DNA of 44,677 nucleotides from Verrucomicrobia bacterium UBA7008 (GCA_002449695.1 DJXI01000017.1:1-44677); one strand, 5' to 3'. Numbered from the stretch's first letter, positions 8,482 through 16,984 are shown. Translations and numbers: made by a program. The notes: generated by a model not told the origin, from the sequence alone.

Positions 8482-11400
8482 TCAGCGACAGGCCGCCTCC
8501 GTCGGCACGACTTTGGCGAACCGGGGACGCGCATCGCGCCACGTCTCGACGAGCCGCCGCGCGCAGGCCGAGCGCGTGCGCGCGACATGTTCACGCAGCA
8601 GCGACAGGAGATGCGCGTCGTCCGCCGAGCCCTCCGGCACAGGGAAGAGATCGACGGAATCGAGATTGCAGTTGAGATCCAGGTCGCCGCGCGCGTCGTA
8701 GACGTAGGCGACGCCGCCGGTCATGCCCGCCGCGAAGTTGACGCCGACGGGCCCGAGGATGACGGCGGTGCCGCCGGTCATGTACTCGCACCCGTGATCG
8801 CCGACGCCCTCGACGACCAGCGTCGCGCCGGAATTCCGGACGCCGAAACGCTCGCCGGCGCGCCCGTTGATGAAGATCGCGCCCGACGTCGCGCCGTAGG
8901 CGATCACGTTGCCGGCGATGACGTTGTCCTCGGGACGAAAGGATTCAGAATTTTTAACGCAGAGACGCAGAGGCGCAGAGCATTTGTCAGACGGGGCCGA
9001 ATCTTTGCAACGTGGAGAAATTGTGATGATGCCGCCGGAAAGCGACTTGCCGACAAAATCGTTCGCTTCGCCCGCGAGGTTGAAGGTGACGCCCCGCGCC
9101 AGGAAGGCACCGAAGGACTGCCCGGCCACGCCGGTGAAATTAATGGATAGGTCGAACACAGTTCGACCATCAGGGCTGGCCGTTCGACCATCAGGGCTAG
9201 CCGTTCGACCATCAGGGCTTTGCGGGCGACGGGCAACGAGCCAGCCCGAGAGCGCCGCGCCGACGGAACGGTCGCGGTTGGCGATCGTGCGCGTGAGGCG
9301 CGTTTCGCCCTTCTCGACGGCGGGGATCAGCTCGCGGAAGTCGTAGTTGTTTTTTAACGCAGAGTCGCAGAGGCGCAGAGAATCATCCTTCCCTTTCCTC
9401 GCTGCGAACTCTGCGTCTTTGCGTCTCTGCATTGAAAAATCATCCAGCATGTCTCCGAAGTCGAAGCTCGCCCCCTCCTTCGCCTTCAGCAGATCCGTGC
9501 GGCCGCGCGCCTCGGCGAGCGAGCGGAGCCCCAACGCGGCAAGATGCGCGCGCACCTCTTCGGCAAGGAAGCGGAAGTACGTCTGGAGATGTTCCGGCTT
9601 GCCGGCAAACTTGCAGCGCAATTCCTCCTTCTGCGTCGCGATGCCGACCGGGCAGCAGTTGAGATTGCAGTTGCGGCACTGAACGCAGCCGAGCGCGACG
9701 AGCATGGACGTGCCGAACGCGAATTCGTCCGCGCCGAGCAGCGCGGCGATCACGACATCACGACCGGTGCAGAGCTGGCCGTCGACCTGGAGCTTCACGC
9801 GGTCGCGGAGGTTGTTTTTGACAAGCGTCTGATGCGCTTCGGCGAGACCGACCTCCCACGGCAGCCCCGCATGCTTCATCGACGTGAGCGGCGCGGCGCC
9901 TGTTCCGCCGTCGAAGCCGGAAATGACGATCACGTCGGCGTGCGCCTTGGCGACGCCGGCCGCGATCGTTCCGACGCCCGCCTCCGAGACAAGTTTCACG
10001 GAAATGCGCGCATCGGGATTCGCGCATGTGAGATCGTAGATGAGCTGCGCGAGGTCTTCGATGGAGTAGATGTCGTGGTGCGGCGGCGGCGAGATGAGCG
10101 TCGTGCCGGGCTTCGCGTGCCGGAGGCGGGCGACGAACGCGTTCACCTTGTGCGCGGGGAGCTGTCCGCCCTCGCCCGGCTTCGCACCCTGCGCGAGCTT
10201 GATCTGCAGATCCTTCGCCGAGCGGAGGTACTCGATCGTCACGCCGAAGCGTCCCGACGCGATCTGTTTGATGGCGCTGTTCGTGTCGGTTCCGAAACGC
10301 GCGGGGTCCTCGCCGCCCTCGCCGGAGTTGGACATGAGCCCGAGCCCGTTCAGTGCGCGCGCGATCGTCTCGTGCGACTCGGTCGAAAGCGACCCGAGCG
10401 ACATCGCCCCGCCGACAAAATGCTTCAGAATCGAATCGACGGGCTCGATGGTGGCGAGAGAATTTTCTGGACATGAGACGTGAGACACGAGACGTGTTGC
10501 CTCGTCTGTCGTCTCATGTCTCACGCCCACAAACTCCAGCTGCGAGCGCAGAGTCACGCGGCTGTTCGAATCGATGTCGTCGGTGTAGCGGTGGAAGCGC
10601 GCGGAATCGCCGTGGCGCACCGCCTCGTGCAGGTCGACGACGCGCGACGGCGTCCAGAGATGCTCCTCGCCGCCCTTGAGGAAGCGATACTCCCCGCCGG
10701 GCGGCAGTGTTTTTTCAACGCAGAGACGCAGAGGCGCAGAGGACGATTCGCCGCCACAGACCTCTCTGCGGCTCTGCGACTCTGCGTTAAATATTTTCTC
10801 CAGGTCTTCCAGCTCCAGTCCGCCGACGGGCGAGGTGACGCCGGTGAAGTAGTCCGCGACGATCTTGGGACCGAGCCCCACCGCCTCGAAGATGCGTGCC
10901 GCGCGGTAGGAGCGCAGCGTCGAAATACCCATCTTCGACATGATCTTCATCAGCCCCTTGCAGACGGCCGACACGTAGTTCGCCGTCGCCTGATGGGGCG
11001 TGAGCACCTGGTCGGGCGCGTTGTCCCCAACGCGCCGCGCATCCAGAGACCCGCCATCACAACCGATCTCCGCTACCGTCGCGAGCGCAAGGTACGGATT
11101 GATCGCCGTCGCGCCGAAACCGAGCAGGACGGCGACGTGGTGGACTTCGCGCACCTCGCCCGTTTCGACGATGATGCCGACGGACGGCCGCATGCCCGCG
11201 TCGACGAGCGCCTTATTGACCGCCGCCACGGCGAGGAGGCTGGGGATGCGTTTTTTAACGCAGAGACGCAGAGACGCAGCGTTCGCAGAGTGATCGCTCA
11301 GCACGAGGATCTTCGCGCCGTCCGCCGCCACCGCGCGCGCGGCGGCGGCGAGCGCATCGAGCGCAGCCTTCAGACCGCCGTCGAAGAACATTGAAAGCGT

Positions 11401-13212
11401 CTTCGCGGGGAAATCGGGAATGTGCCGGAGGCGTGCGAGCTCGTCGTCGGTCAGCACGGGCCGCGTCATCTTCACGAGGCGTGCGTGTTCCGGCGTCTCC
11501 GCGAGGATGTTCCCCTCGTTGCCGATGTACGTCATGATCGACATCACGAGCTCCTCGCGGATCGGGTCGATCGGCGGATTCGTCACCTGCGCGAAGAGCT
11601 GATGGAAATAGTCGAAGAGCGTGCGCGGCCGGCGCGAGAGCGCAGCCAGCGCCGCGTCGTTGCCCATCGCGCCGACCGGCTCGTGTCCCGTCTCCGCCAT
11701 CGGGCGGATGACCGCCTCGATATCCTCGCGCGTCCAGCCGAAGCGCCTTTGCTCGCACGCTGTCCGGCCATCAGGACGGGACGGCACGATCTCGGTGAAG
11801 AGGCCGGTGACGGGGATGTGGTTCTCCTTCACCCAGCGGCGGTACGGCCGGCGCCGCGCGTAGAAGGTTTTGAGTTCGGTGTCCTCCATGAGCCGGTGTT
11901 TTTCAAGGTCGAGCCAGAGAAGCGAGCCGGGACCGAGCCGCCCGTGGCGCGCGACCGATTCCGCCGGAATGTCGAGCACGCCCGTCTCTGACGCGAGCAC
12001 GAAAAGGCCATCCTTTGAGAGCGTCCAGCGCGCGGGCCGCAGTCCATTGCGGTCGAGCGCCGCGCCAAGTCCGAGGCCGTCGGTGAACGCGACGGCGGCC
12101 GGTCCGTCCCACGGCTCCATCAGCGCGGAGTGGTATTCGTAGAACGCGCGCACGTCGCGCCCCATGTGATACTTCGCGCCCCACGCCTGCGGAATCAGCA
12201 TCATCATCGCGTGCGGCGCGTCGCGTCCGGCGGCGACGAGCAGCTCGAAGATGTTGTCGAGCGAGGCGGAATCGGACTGGCCGCCGTGGACGACCGGCAG
12301 CACCTTTTTCAGGTCATCGCCCAAGACCGGCGACGCCAGCGACGCCTCGCGCGCCGCGAGCGCGGTGAGGTTGCCCTTGATCGCGTTGATCTCGCCGTTG
12401 TGCGCGAGGGCGCGGAACGGATGCGCCAGCTCCCACGACGGAAAGGTGTTCGTCGAATAGCGCTGATGGACGATGGCGAAGGGCGAGACGAAATCCGGGT
12501 CGGAGAGGTCGGGATAGAACGATTCGATCTGCGTGGCGAGGAGAAGTCCCTTGTAGACGATCGTCCGCGACGAGCAGGAGCAGACGTAGGTCTTCTTCGT
12601 CGTCTTCTCGATCTGTCGCCGGATGACGTAAAGCCGCCGCTCGAAGGAGAGGACATCGGACTTCGGACTTAAGACTTCCGAAGTCTGTTGTCCGATGGCT
12701 GAAGTCCTGACAAAAAGCTGCCGTATCCGCGGCATGACGGCGCGCGCGTCGTGTCCGATCGCAGCGGGATTCGTCGGCACGTCGCGCCAGGCGAGCACCG
12801 TGCAGCCCTCGCCCGTCACCGCCGCCTCGATCTTCTCCTCTTCGCCTTCGCCGCCGAAGATCATCGCCACGCCGAACTCGCCGGAACTGCATTTGACTTC
12901 CGACTTCTGACTTCCGACTTCCGGTGTGGATGTCCGAAGTCTGTCGTCTGAAGTCCTTCCGGCCAGCACCTTCCGGAAGAACCCGTGCGGAATCTTCAGA
13001 AGGAGCCCCGCGCCGTCGCCGGTCTCGGGGTCGTTGCCCGTCGCGCCGCGGTGCATGAGGCGCTTTAGGATCGTCAGGCCCTTCTCGACGATGTCGTGGC
13101 TGGCCGCGCCCGAGAGGTTCGCCACCATCCCGACGCCGCACGCATCGTGTTCGTAGTCGCTCCTGTAGAGCCCCTGACCCGCTGACAGTCTCTCTGCCTG
13201 GTTCATACGCAT
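8482..13212 (-). CDS. gltB: Glutamate synthase large subunit, with about ten in-frame repeat insertions
   Basis: 1,576 residues. It makes glutamate from 2-oxoglutarate and glutamine-derived ammonia. The class II glutaminase nucleophile is the Cys in DYEHDACGVGMVANL near residue 25, after a short propeptide. FMN-synthase domain phrases PGEGGQLPAHKVNAFVARLR and STESHETIARALNGLGLMS, the iron-sulfur cysteines CVQCRNCNLNCCPVGIATQ (near residue 1177) and a C-terminal GXGXG-type helix are all present. Two starts are possible, 13212 and 13206; the first lies four bases after GGAG within the end of glmS. Low-complexity segments near residues 86-107, 168-187, 475-487, 644-655, 718-734, 806-835, 895-918, 1260-1288, 1330-1355 and 1400-1421 are dispersed repeats. 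No small-subunit gene gltD is in the window, so the electron donor is unknown. Confidence 0.93.
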   Translation of the reverse strand: MRMNQAERLSAGQGLYRSDYEHDACGVGMVANLSGAASHDIVEKGLTILKRLMHRGATGNDPETGDGAGLLLKIPHGFFRKVLAGRTSDDRLRTSTPEVGSQKSEVKCSSGEFGVAMIFGGEGEEEKIEAAVTGEGCTVLAWRDVPTNPAAIGHDARAVMPRIRQLFVRTSAIGQQTSEVLSPKSDVLSFERRLYVIRRQIEKTTKKTYVCSCSSRTIVYKGLLLATQIESFYPDLSDPDFVSPFAIVHQRYSTNTFPSWELAHPFRALAHNGEINAIKGNLTALAAREASLASPVLGDDLKKVLPVVHGGQSDSASLDNIFELLVAAGRDAPHAMMMLIPQAWGAKYHMGRDVRAFYEYHSALMEPWDGPAAVAFTDGLGLGAALDRNGLRPARWTLSKDGLFVLASETGVLDIPAESVARHGRLGPGSLLWLDLEKHRLMEDTELKTFYARRRPYRRWVKENHIPVTGLFTEIVPSRPDGRTACEQRRFGWTREDIEAVIRPMAETGHEPVGAMGNDAALAALSRRPRTLFDYFHQLFAQVTNPPIDPIREELVMSIMTYIGNEGNILAETPEHARLVKMTRPVLTDDELARLRHIPDFPAKTLSMFFDGGLKAALDALAAAARAVAADGAKILVLSDHSANAASLRLCVKKRIPSLLAVAAVNKALVDAGMRPSVGIIVETGEVREVHHVAVLLGFGATAINPYLALATVAEIGCDGGSLDARRVGDNAPDQVLTPHQATANYVSAVCKGLMKIMSKMGISTLRSYRAARIFEAVGLGPKIVADYFTGVTSPVGGLELEDLEKIFNAESQSRREVCGGESSSAPLRLCVEKTLPPGGEYRFLKGGEEHLWTPSRVVDLHEAVRHGDSARFHRYTDDIDSNSRVTLRSQLEFVGVRHETTDEATRLVSHVSCPENSLATIEPVDSILKHFVGGAMSLGSLSTESHETIARALNGLGLMSNSGEGGEDPARFGTDTNSAIKQIASGRFGVTIEYLRSAKDLQIKLAQGAKPGEGGQLPAHKVNAFVARLRHAKPGTTLISPPPHHDIYSIEDLAQLIYDLTCANPDARISVKLVSEAGVGTIAAGVAKAHADVIVISGFDGGTGAAPLTSMKHAGLPWEVGLAEAHQTLVKNNLRDRVKLQVDGQLCTGRDVVIAALLGADEFAFGTSMLVALGCVQCRNCNLNCCPVGIATQKEELRCKFAGKPEHLQTYFRFLAEEVRAHLAALGLRSLAEARGRTDLLKAKEGASFDFGDMLDDFSMQRRKDAEFAARKGKDDSLRLCDSALKNNYDFRELIPAVEKGETRLTRTIANRDRSVGAALSGWLVARRPQSPDGRTASPDGRTASPDGRTVFDLSINFTGVAGQSFGAFLARGVTFNLAGEANDFVGKSLSGGIITISPRCKDSAPSDKCSAPLRLCVKNSESFRPEDNVIAGNVIAYGATSGAIFINGRAGERFGVRNSGATLVVEGVGDHGCEYMTGGTAVILGPVGVNFAAGMTGGVAYVYDARGDLDLNCNLDSVDLFPVPEGSADDAHLLSLLREHVARTRSACARRLVETWRDARPRFAKVVPTEAACR
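8950..9015. repeat. Repeat family B (cgcagaga word), in frame in gltB
   Basis: TTAACGCAGAGACGCAGAGG is followed by further copies of the word, then a degenerate second arm. On the minus strand it codes for SAPLRLCVKNS in gltB. Confidence 0.85.
9150..9224. repeat. CACAG-loop hairpin followed by three 21-base tandem repeats, in frame in gltB
   Basis: Arms GGTCGAA and TTCGACC surround CACAG (9150-9168). The second arm begins a 21-base unit, TTCGACCATCAGGGCT plus about RGCCG, repeated three times (9162, 9183, 9204). GltB therefore carries the heptapeptide SPDGRTA three times. A single related unit lies at 11755-11790. Confidence 0.85.
9350..9435. repeat. Repeat family B, both arms, in frame in gltB
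   Basis: The left arm iterates cgcagag-type words from 9355 to 9380 and the right arm iterates the reverse complement from 9407 to 9432. A 25-base spacer separates them. It codes for an MQRRKDAEFAARK...DSLRLCDSALK peptide near residue 1270. Confidence 0.85.
10461..10530. repeat. Repeat family J (gagacgt word), in frame in gltB
   Basis: GACATGAGAC at the left is matched by GTCTCATGTC at the right, with further gagac/gtctc iterations between. It codes for VRHETTDEATRLVSHVS in gltB near residue 905. This is the only copy in the window. Confidence 0.75.
10709..10796. repeat. Repeat family B, both arms, in frame in gltB
   Basis: The left arm 10716-10741 and the right arm 10762-10790 are inverted copies of the cgcagaga word, bounded by T-rich and A-rich ends. 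It codes for FNAESQSRREV and SAPLRLCVEKT in gltB near residues 806-835. Confidence 0.85.
11011..11060. repeat. Repeat family F (gcgcgttggggacaacgcgcc), in frame in gltB
   Basis: The minus strand carries GCGCGTTGGGGACAACGCGC followed by CC and GACC, a palindrome with arms GCGCGTTG and CAACGCGC. The same 26-base block lies in carA at 21431-21456. It adds SLDARRVGDNAP to GltB. Confidence 0.7.
11250..11283. repeat. Repeat family B, single arm, in frame in gltB
   Basis: A T-run, then AACGCAGAGACGCAGAGACG. It codes for [13 protein letters not shown] in GltB near residue 650, inside the ILVLSDH...IPSLLAVAAVN segment. Confidence 0.8.
11755..11790. repeat. Single unit related to the 9162-9224 tandem repeat, in gltB
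   Basis: GTCCGGCCATCAGGAC matches GTTCGACCATCAGGGC of the tandem array except at four sites, two of which compensate each other as a hairpin pair. It codes for SRPDGRTACEQ in GltB. Confidence 0.6.
12651..12711. repeat. Repeat family A (ggacttc word), in frame in gltB
   Basis: Iterations of GGACTTC are followed by iterations of GAAGTCC. It codes for TSAIGQQTSEVLSPKSDVLS in GltB near residues 168-187. Confidence 0.85.
12894..12957. repeat. Repeat family A, in frame in gltB
   Basis: Three GACTTCC-type words in the left arm and inverted GAAGTC words in the right arm. It codes for a TSDDRLRTSTPEVGSQKSEV peptide near residues 86-107, in the glutaminase domain. Confidence 0.85.
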
Positions 13213-13213
13213 C

Positions 13214-15058
13214 TTACTCCACGGTAACCGATTTGGCCAGATTGCGCGGCTGGTCGATTTCGCAGCCGCGCAGCCGCGCGACGTGATAGGCGAAAAGCTG
13301 CAACGCAACAACCGAGACGATCGGCGACAGCTCCACGCCTGTCGCCGGCACTTCGATCGCATCCGAAAGCACCGCCTTCGCCGACGCGTCGCCCGCCGTG
13401 ACAATGCCGAGGACCGGCGCGTTGCGCGCGCGGCACTCCTGCACATTGCCGAGCGTCTTCTCCTTGCCGGGGATATTCGCGAGCAGCGCGACGACCGGCG
13501 TCTTCTCCGACAAAAGCGCAATCGGACCGTGCTTCAGTTCTGCCGCCTGATAGCCTTCGGCGTGGACATAGGCGACCTCCTTGATCTTCAACGCGCCCTC
13601 CAGGGCCGCCGGATAGAGGATGCCCCGCCCGATGAAGAACAGATCGTTCGCCTGCGCGTATTTCTGCGCGACGGCGGCGATGGCGTCATTCTGCTCAAGG
13701 ACCTTTCCGACCAAATCGGGGATGCGCGATATTTCGCTCACGAGCCTGTCGCCCGCCTCGCGCGAAAGGCGCCGCGTGCGGCCCAGCTTCAAGGCTGTCA
13801 TCAGAAGCGCCGTCACCTGCGCGGTGAACGCCTTGGTGGAGGCGACCGATATCTCCGGCCCCGCGTGAAGATACACGCCGCGCCCGGCCTCGCGCGCGAT
13901 CGTGGAGCCGACGACGTTGCACAGGCCGGAGACGAGCGCGCCCTTGCGGATCGATTCGCGCACGGCCGCGAGCGTGTCCGCCGTCTCGCCGGACTGCGAC
14001 AGCGCGATCACCCAGTCGTCGGGCCCGACGATCGGGTTTGAATAACGGAATTCCGCCGCCTGTTCGGGCGACACCGGGACGTCCGCCAGACTCTCGAACA
14101 GATACTTGCCGACCATTCCGGCGTGCAGCGACGTGCCGCAGCCGACGATGACAAGGCGGCGCACGGCGGCGAGTTCGCGCGGCGACAGGTTGAGCCCGGA
14201 CAGGAGCGCGGTCCCGTTCGCCGCGTCCAGGCGCCCGCGCAGGGTGTTGGCGAGCGCCTCCGGCTGCTCGAAGATCTCCTTGATCATGAAGTGTTCGTAG
14301 CCGCCCTTCTCGATGGCGCCGAGATCCCAATCGACCTCCTGCACTTCGCGCGCGACGGGTGCGTTGTCGAGGGAGTGTATGTCTACGCCATCGGGCGTTA
14401 TCATCGCGACATCGCCATCCTTGAGATAGATGACTTGTCGCGTGTAGGCGACGATGGCCGAAACATCGCTCGCCACCACGACATCCTTCTCGCCGATGCC
14501 GATCACAAGCGGGCTTCCCTTGCGCGCCACGACCATTTCCCCCGGATGCCGCGCCGAAATCGCCGCAAGGCCGTAGGTCCCCTCGACGCGCTTCAGGGCG
14601 TCGCAGACCGCAGCGAGGAAATCGCCTTTGTCGAACGCCGCGACGAGATGCGCCAGGACTTCCGTGTCGGTCTGCGAAAGAAATTTCACGCCGCGCTTCT
14701 CCAGCCCGGCGCGCAGCGCCGCGTAGTTTTCGATGATCCCGTTGTGAACGAGCGCCAGCCGCCCGCCGTCCGCGACATGCGGATGGGCGTTCGCGACCGT
14801 CGGCAGCCCGTGCGTCGCCCAGCGCGTATGCGCGATGCCGAGCGTGTACTTCGCCCGCTCCCGTTCGGGCAGCGCGCGCTCCAAGAGCTGCGCCAGCTTC
14901 GCGACCTTGCCCGTCTGCTTGTAGATCCGCAGGCCCTCCGCCGACGCCAGCGCGACGCCGGCCGAATCGTATCCGCGATATTCAAGACGGCTCAGGCCGT
15001 TCACAAGCGGCCCGACGGCCGATGTCGTCTTCGATGAGAATCCAACGATTCCGCACAT
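13214..15058 (-). CDS. glmS: Glutamine-fructose-6-phosphate aminotransferase (isomerising)
   Basis: 614 residues, normal length. It makes glucosamine-6-phosphate for peptidoglycan and lipopolysaccharide. Cys2 of MCGIVGFSS is the class II glutaminase nucleophile, with HTRWATHG and HNGIIENY nearby. Two sugar-isomerase (SIS) domains follow, with GCGTSLHAG, ALSQSGETADT, EISVASTKAFTAQ and KEVAYVHAEGYQAAELKHGP. The end is the conserved PRNLAKSVTVE. It has no repeat insertion although it lies between genes that do. It ends one base before the first possible gltB start and follows amt by 21 bases, so the four genes glnK-amt-glmS-gltB form an operon. No glmS ribozyme is expected or seen in the short gap. 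Confidence 0.97.
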   Translation of the reverse strand: MCGIVGFSSKTTSAVGPLVNGLSRLEYRGYDSAGVALASAEGLRIYKQTGKVAKLAQLLERALPERERAKYTLGIAHTRWATHGLPTVANAHPHVADGGRLALVHNGIIENYAALRAGLEKRGVKFLSQTDTEVLAHLVAAFDKGDFLAAVCDALKRVEGTYGLAAISARHPGEMVVARKGSPLVIGIGEKDVVVASDVSAIVAYTRQVIYLKDGDVAMITPDGVDIHSLDNAPVAREVQEVDWDLGAIEKGGYEHFMIKEIFEQPEALANTLRGRLDAANGTALLSGLNLSPRELAAVRRLVIVGCGTSLHAGMVGKYLFESLADVPVSPEQAAEFRYSNPIVGPDDWVIALSQSGETADTLAAVRESIRKGALVSGLCNVVGSTIAREAGRGVYLHAGPEISVASTKAFTAQVTALLMTALKLGRTRRLSREAGDRLVSEISRIPDLVGKVLEQNDAIAAVAQKYAQANDLFFIGRGILYPAALEGALKIKEVAYVHAEGYQAAELKHGPIALLSEKTPVVALLANIPGKEKTLGNVQECRARNAPVLGIVTAGDASAKAVLSDAIEVPATGVELSPIVSVVALQLFAYHVARLRGCEIDQPRNLAKSVTVE

Positions 15059-15079
15059 GTGCTGATTCCTTTTGCCGCG

Positions 15080-16375
15080 TTAGATGTTCGAGAAAAACTG
15101 GAAGGAGGCGTAGGCGTCCTGTCCGTGTTCGGTGATGTCGAGACCCTTCAGTTCGGTCGTTGCGCTGACGCGCAGGATGCCGAGCTTCTTCAGCGCGAAG
15201 AAGATCGCGAGGCCCGTGCCGAACGCCCAGACGGCCGTCGCGCCGACGCCGCAGAGCTGGATGCCGAGAAACTTCACGCCGCCGCCGTAAAAGAGGCCGA
15301 CGAGTTCGTTGCCGTAGCCGCACGCGGTCGGCGCGGCGAAGAGACCGACGGCCAGCGTGCCCCAGACGCCGTTCACGCAGTGGACCGACACCGCGCCAAC
15401 CGGGTCGTCGATGTGCAGACGGTCGAGCGCAAACACGGAGAGGACCACCAGCACGCCGGCGACGAGACCGATGACAATCGCCGCGTTCGCCGTCACGAGG
15501 TCGCAGGGTGCGGTGATCGCGACGAGCCCCGCGAGCGAACCGTTGAGCGCCATCGTGAGATCCGGCTTGCCCATGATGATCCAGGCCGTCACGAGCGCGG
15601 CGACGGTGCCCGCGCAGGCGGCGAGGTTCGTCGTCATCGCGACGCGGCCGATGGAGCCGATGCCCGCCGTGTAGCTGCCGGGGTTGAATCCGAACCAGCC
15701 GATCCAGAGGAGGAAGACGCCGAGCGTGCCGAGAACGAGCGAGTGTCCGGGGATCGGATTCGCCTGGCCGTCGGGACGATACTTGCCGATGCGAGGGCCC
15801 AGCGCGATCGCCCCCGCGAGCGCGATCCAGCCGCCGACGGAATGGACGACGGTCGAGCCCGCGAAGTCGTGGAAGCCGAGCGCCTCGATCCAGCCCTGCG
15901 ACGCTTCGCCCGCGAGCGAGCCCCACATCCAGTGTCCGCTCACGGGATAGACGAGCGCCGAGATGAGGACCGAGTAGATGAGGTAGCTCTTGAACTCGAT
16001 GCGCTCGGCGACCGCGCCGGAGACGATCGTCGCGGCGGTCGCGGCGAACATCGTCTGGAAGAAGAGGAACGTCCAGTCCCAGACGCCTTCGCCCGTCGCG
16101 AGCGACGGCATGCCGAGGCCGCCCCAGCCAAGCCAGCCCGCCGCCTTCGTCGCGCCGAACATGAGCGCCGCGCCGAGGATGTAGAATCCGAGCGAGCCCG
16201 CCGCGAAGTCCATCAGGTTCTTCATCATGATGTTCGCCGCGTTCTTGGCGCGCGTGAAGCCCGTCTCGACGAGCGCGAAGCCCGCCTGCATCGTAAAGAC
16301 GAGGATGCCGGCGATGAGCGTCCAGACGACGTTCAGATTGGTCTGGACTGCGGTTGAAGTTATTTCAGGTTCCAT
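15080..16375 (-). CDS. amt: Ammonium transporter (Amt family)
   Basis: 431 residues with about eleven hydrophobic membrane segments. It is an inner-membrane channel that admits ammonium for assimilation. The pore twin histidines are in GFHDFAGSTVVHSVGG and in SVHCVNGVWGTL; the gate region MQAGFALVETGFTRAKNAAN is typical. It lies directly after glnK, the usual pairing in which PII blocks the channel when nitrogen is plentiful. It is transcribed from the sigma-54 promoter at 16808-16824 and followed by glmS. A family A repeat fills the gap to glnK. Confidence 0.96.
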   Translation of the reverse strand: MEPEITSTAVQTNLNVVWTLIAGILVFTMQAGFALVETGFTRAKNAANIMMKNLMDFAAGSLGFYILGAALMFGATKAAGWLGWGGLGMPSLATGEGVWDWTFLFFQTMFAATAATIVSGAVAERIEFKSYLIYSVLISALVYPVSGHWMWGSLAGEASQGWIEALGFHDFAGSTVVHSVGGWIALAGAIALGPRIGKYRPDGQANPIPGHSLVLGTLGVFLLWIGWFGFNPGSYTAGIGSIGRVAMTTNLAACAGTVAALVTAWIIMGKPDLTMALNGSLAGLVAITAPCDLVTANAAIVIGLVAGVLVVLSVFALDRLHIDDPVGAVSVHCVNGVWGTLAVGLFAAPTACGYGNELVGLFYGGGVKFLGIQLCGVGATAVWAFGTGLAIFFALKKLGILRVSATTELKGLDITEHGQDAYASFQFFSNI

Positions 16376-16400
16376 GTTGCTTTCTCCATTTGCTTGATTA

Positions 16401-16452
16401 CAGACTTCGGACGTCAGACGTCAGCACGGGAAGTCCGGAGTCAGAAGTCCGT
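16401..16452. repeat. Repeat family A, intergenic between glnK and amt
   Basis: GACTTCGG words to the left and inverted GAAGTCCG words to the right, ending at the glnK stop codon. It shows that the elements are not confined to coding sequence. Confidence 0.8.
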
Positions 16453-16793
16453 TATCCAATCGCGCTCGGGCCGCGCTCGCCGGTCCGGATGCGTACGCAC
16501 TCCTCCATCGGCAGGACGAAAATCTTGCCGTCGCCGATCGCGCCGGTGCGCGCGCCTTCGACGATGGCTTCGATGGTCTTCTCCACGTAATCATCGTTCA
16601 CGCCGATGGCGAGACGCAGTTTCTTGTGGAGCGTCACCTCCTCGGTCGCGCCGCGGTACATGTGGAGGTAGCCGCCCTGCTGACCACAGCCGAGCGCGTT
16701 CGTGACGGACATCTTGTAGATCTCCCGGGCGCACAGCGCCTGCTTGACGGCGTTGAGACGCTCCGGCTGGATGTAGGCAATGATGAGTTTCAT
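16452..16793 (-). CDS. glnK: PII nitrogen-regulatory protein lacking the uridylylation tyrosine
   Basis: 113 residues. PII proteins sense ATP/ADP and 2-oxoglutarate and control Amt and nitrogen regulators. The family end [20 protein letters not shown] and RTGERG is intact, and the T-loop [12 protein letters not shown] aligns without gaps to E. coli RGAEYMVDFLPK. The residue at position 51, Tyr in E. coli and the site modified by GlnD, is Glu here, so uridylylation or adenylylation at that site is not possible. It is the first gene of the operon, 76 bases before amt. The predicted sigma-54 transcript would start about four bases before the ATG, and no ribosome site is present. Confidence 0.93.
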   Translation of the reverse strand: MKLIIAYIQPERLNAVKQALCAREIYKMSVTNALGCGQQGGYLHMYRGATEEVTLHKKLRLAIGVNDDYVEKTIEAIVEGARTGAIGDGKIFVLPMEECVRIRTGERGPSAIG

Positions 16794-16807
16794 GATGCCC
16801 GTTCATT

Positions 16808-16824
16808 AGCACATGGCGTGCCAA
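16808..16824 (-). promoter_or_regulatory. Sigma-54 promoter of glnK-amt-glmS-gltB
   Basis: The minus strand reads TTGGCACGCCATGTGCT. The GG and GC elements are ten bases apart, matching the -24/-12 consensus TGGCACG-N4-TTGCW except for one base. The predicted start is near 16797. Confidence 0.8.
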
Positions 16825-16854
16825 CGGCCAAATGACGGGCAGAAGCGGCGGAAC

Positions 16855-16871
16855 TTTACACCGCATGTAAA
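16855..16871. promoter_or_regulatory. Candidate activator-binding dyad between the two sigma-54 promoters
   Basis: TTTACA and TGTAAA flank CCGCA, inside a larger imperfect GCGGCGG...CCGCCGC symmetry (16845-16880). Another TGTAAA lies at 16899-16904. The position suits an enhancer-binding protein serving both promoters; the sequence is not the classical NtrC site. Confidence 0.4.
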
Positions 16872-16967
16872 ACCGCCGCCGGACAGCCGACAAAATTCTG
16901 TAAAAGGCGACCGTCGCCGCCGCGCGGATTCCGCCGAAAAACCAGCGCTTCCCGGCCGCGGGCGCGG

Positions 16968-16984
16968 TTGGCACGGTTCGTGCT
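16968..16984 (+). promoter_or_regulatory. Sigma-54 promoter of glnN-purF-carA-pyrG-carB
   Basis: TTGGCACGGTTCGTGCT has GG and GC ten bases apart and mirrors the glnK promoter. The predicted start is near 16995, leaving a leader of about 50 bases with AAAGGA before the ATG at 17044. Confidence 0.8.

Noticed and set aside
8950..9435. Possible CRISPR array because of repeated cgcagag words.
   Set aside because: Words are 7-9 bases, inverted rather than direct across the element, without uniform spacers, and lie inside an intact reading frame; no cas gene is present.
14900..15080. A glmS riboswitch-ribozyme upstream of glmS.
   Set aside because: The amt-glmS gap is only 21 bases, too short for the ribozyme.
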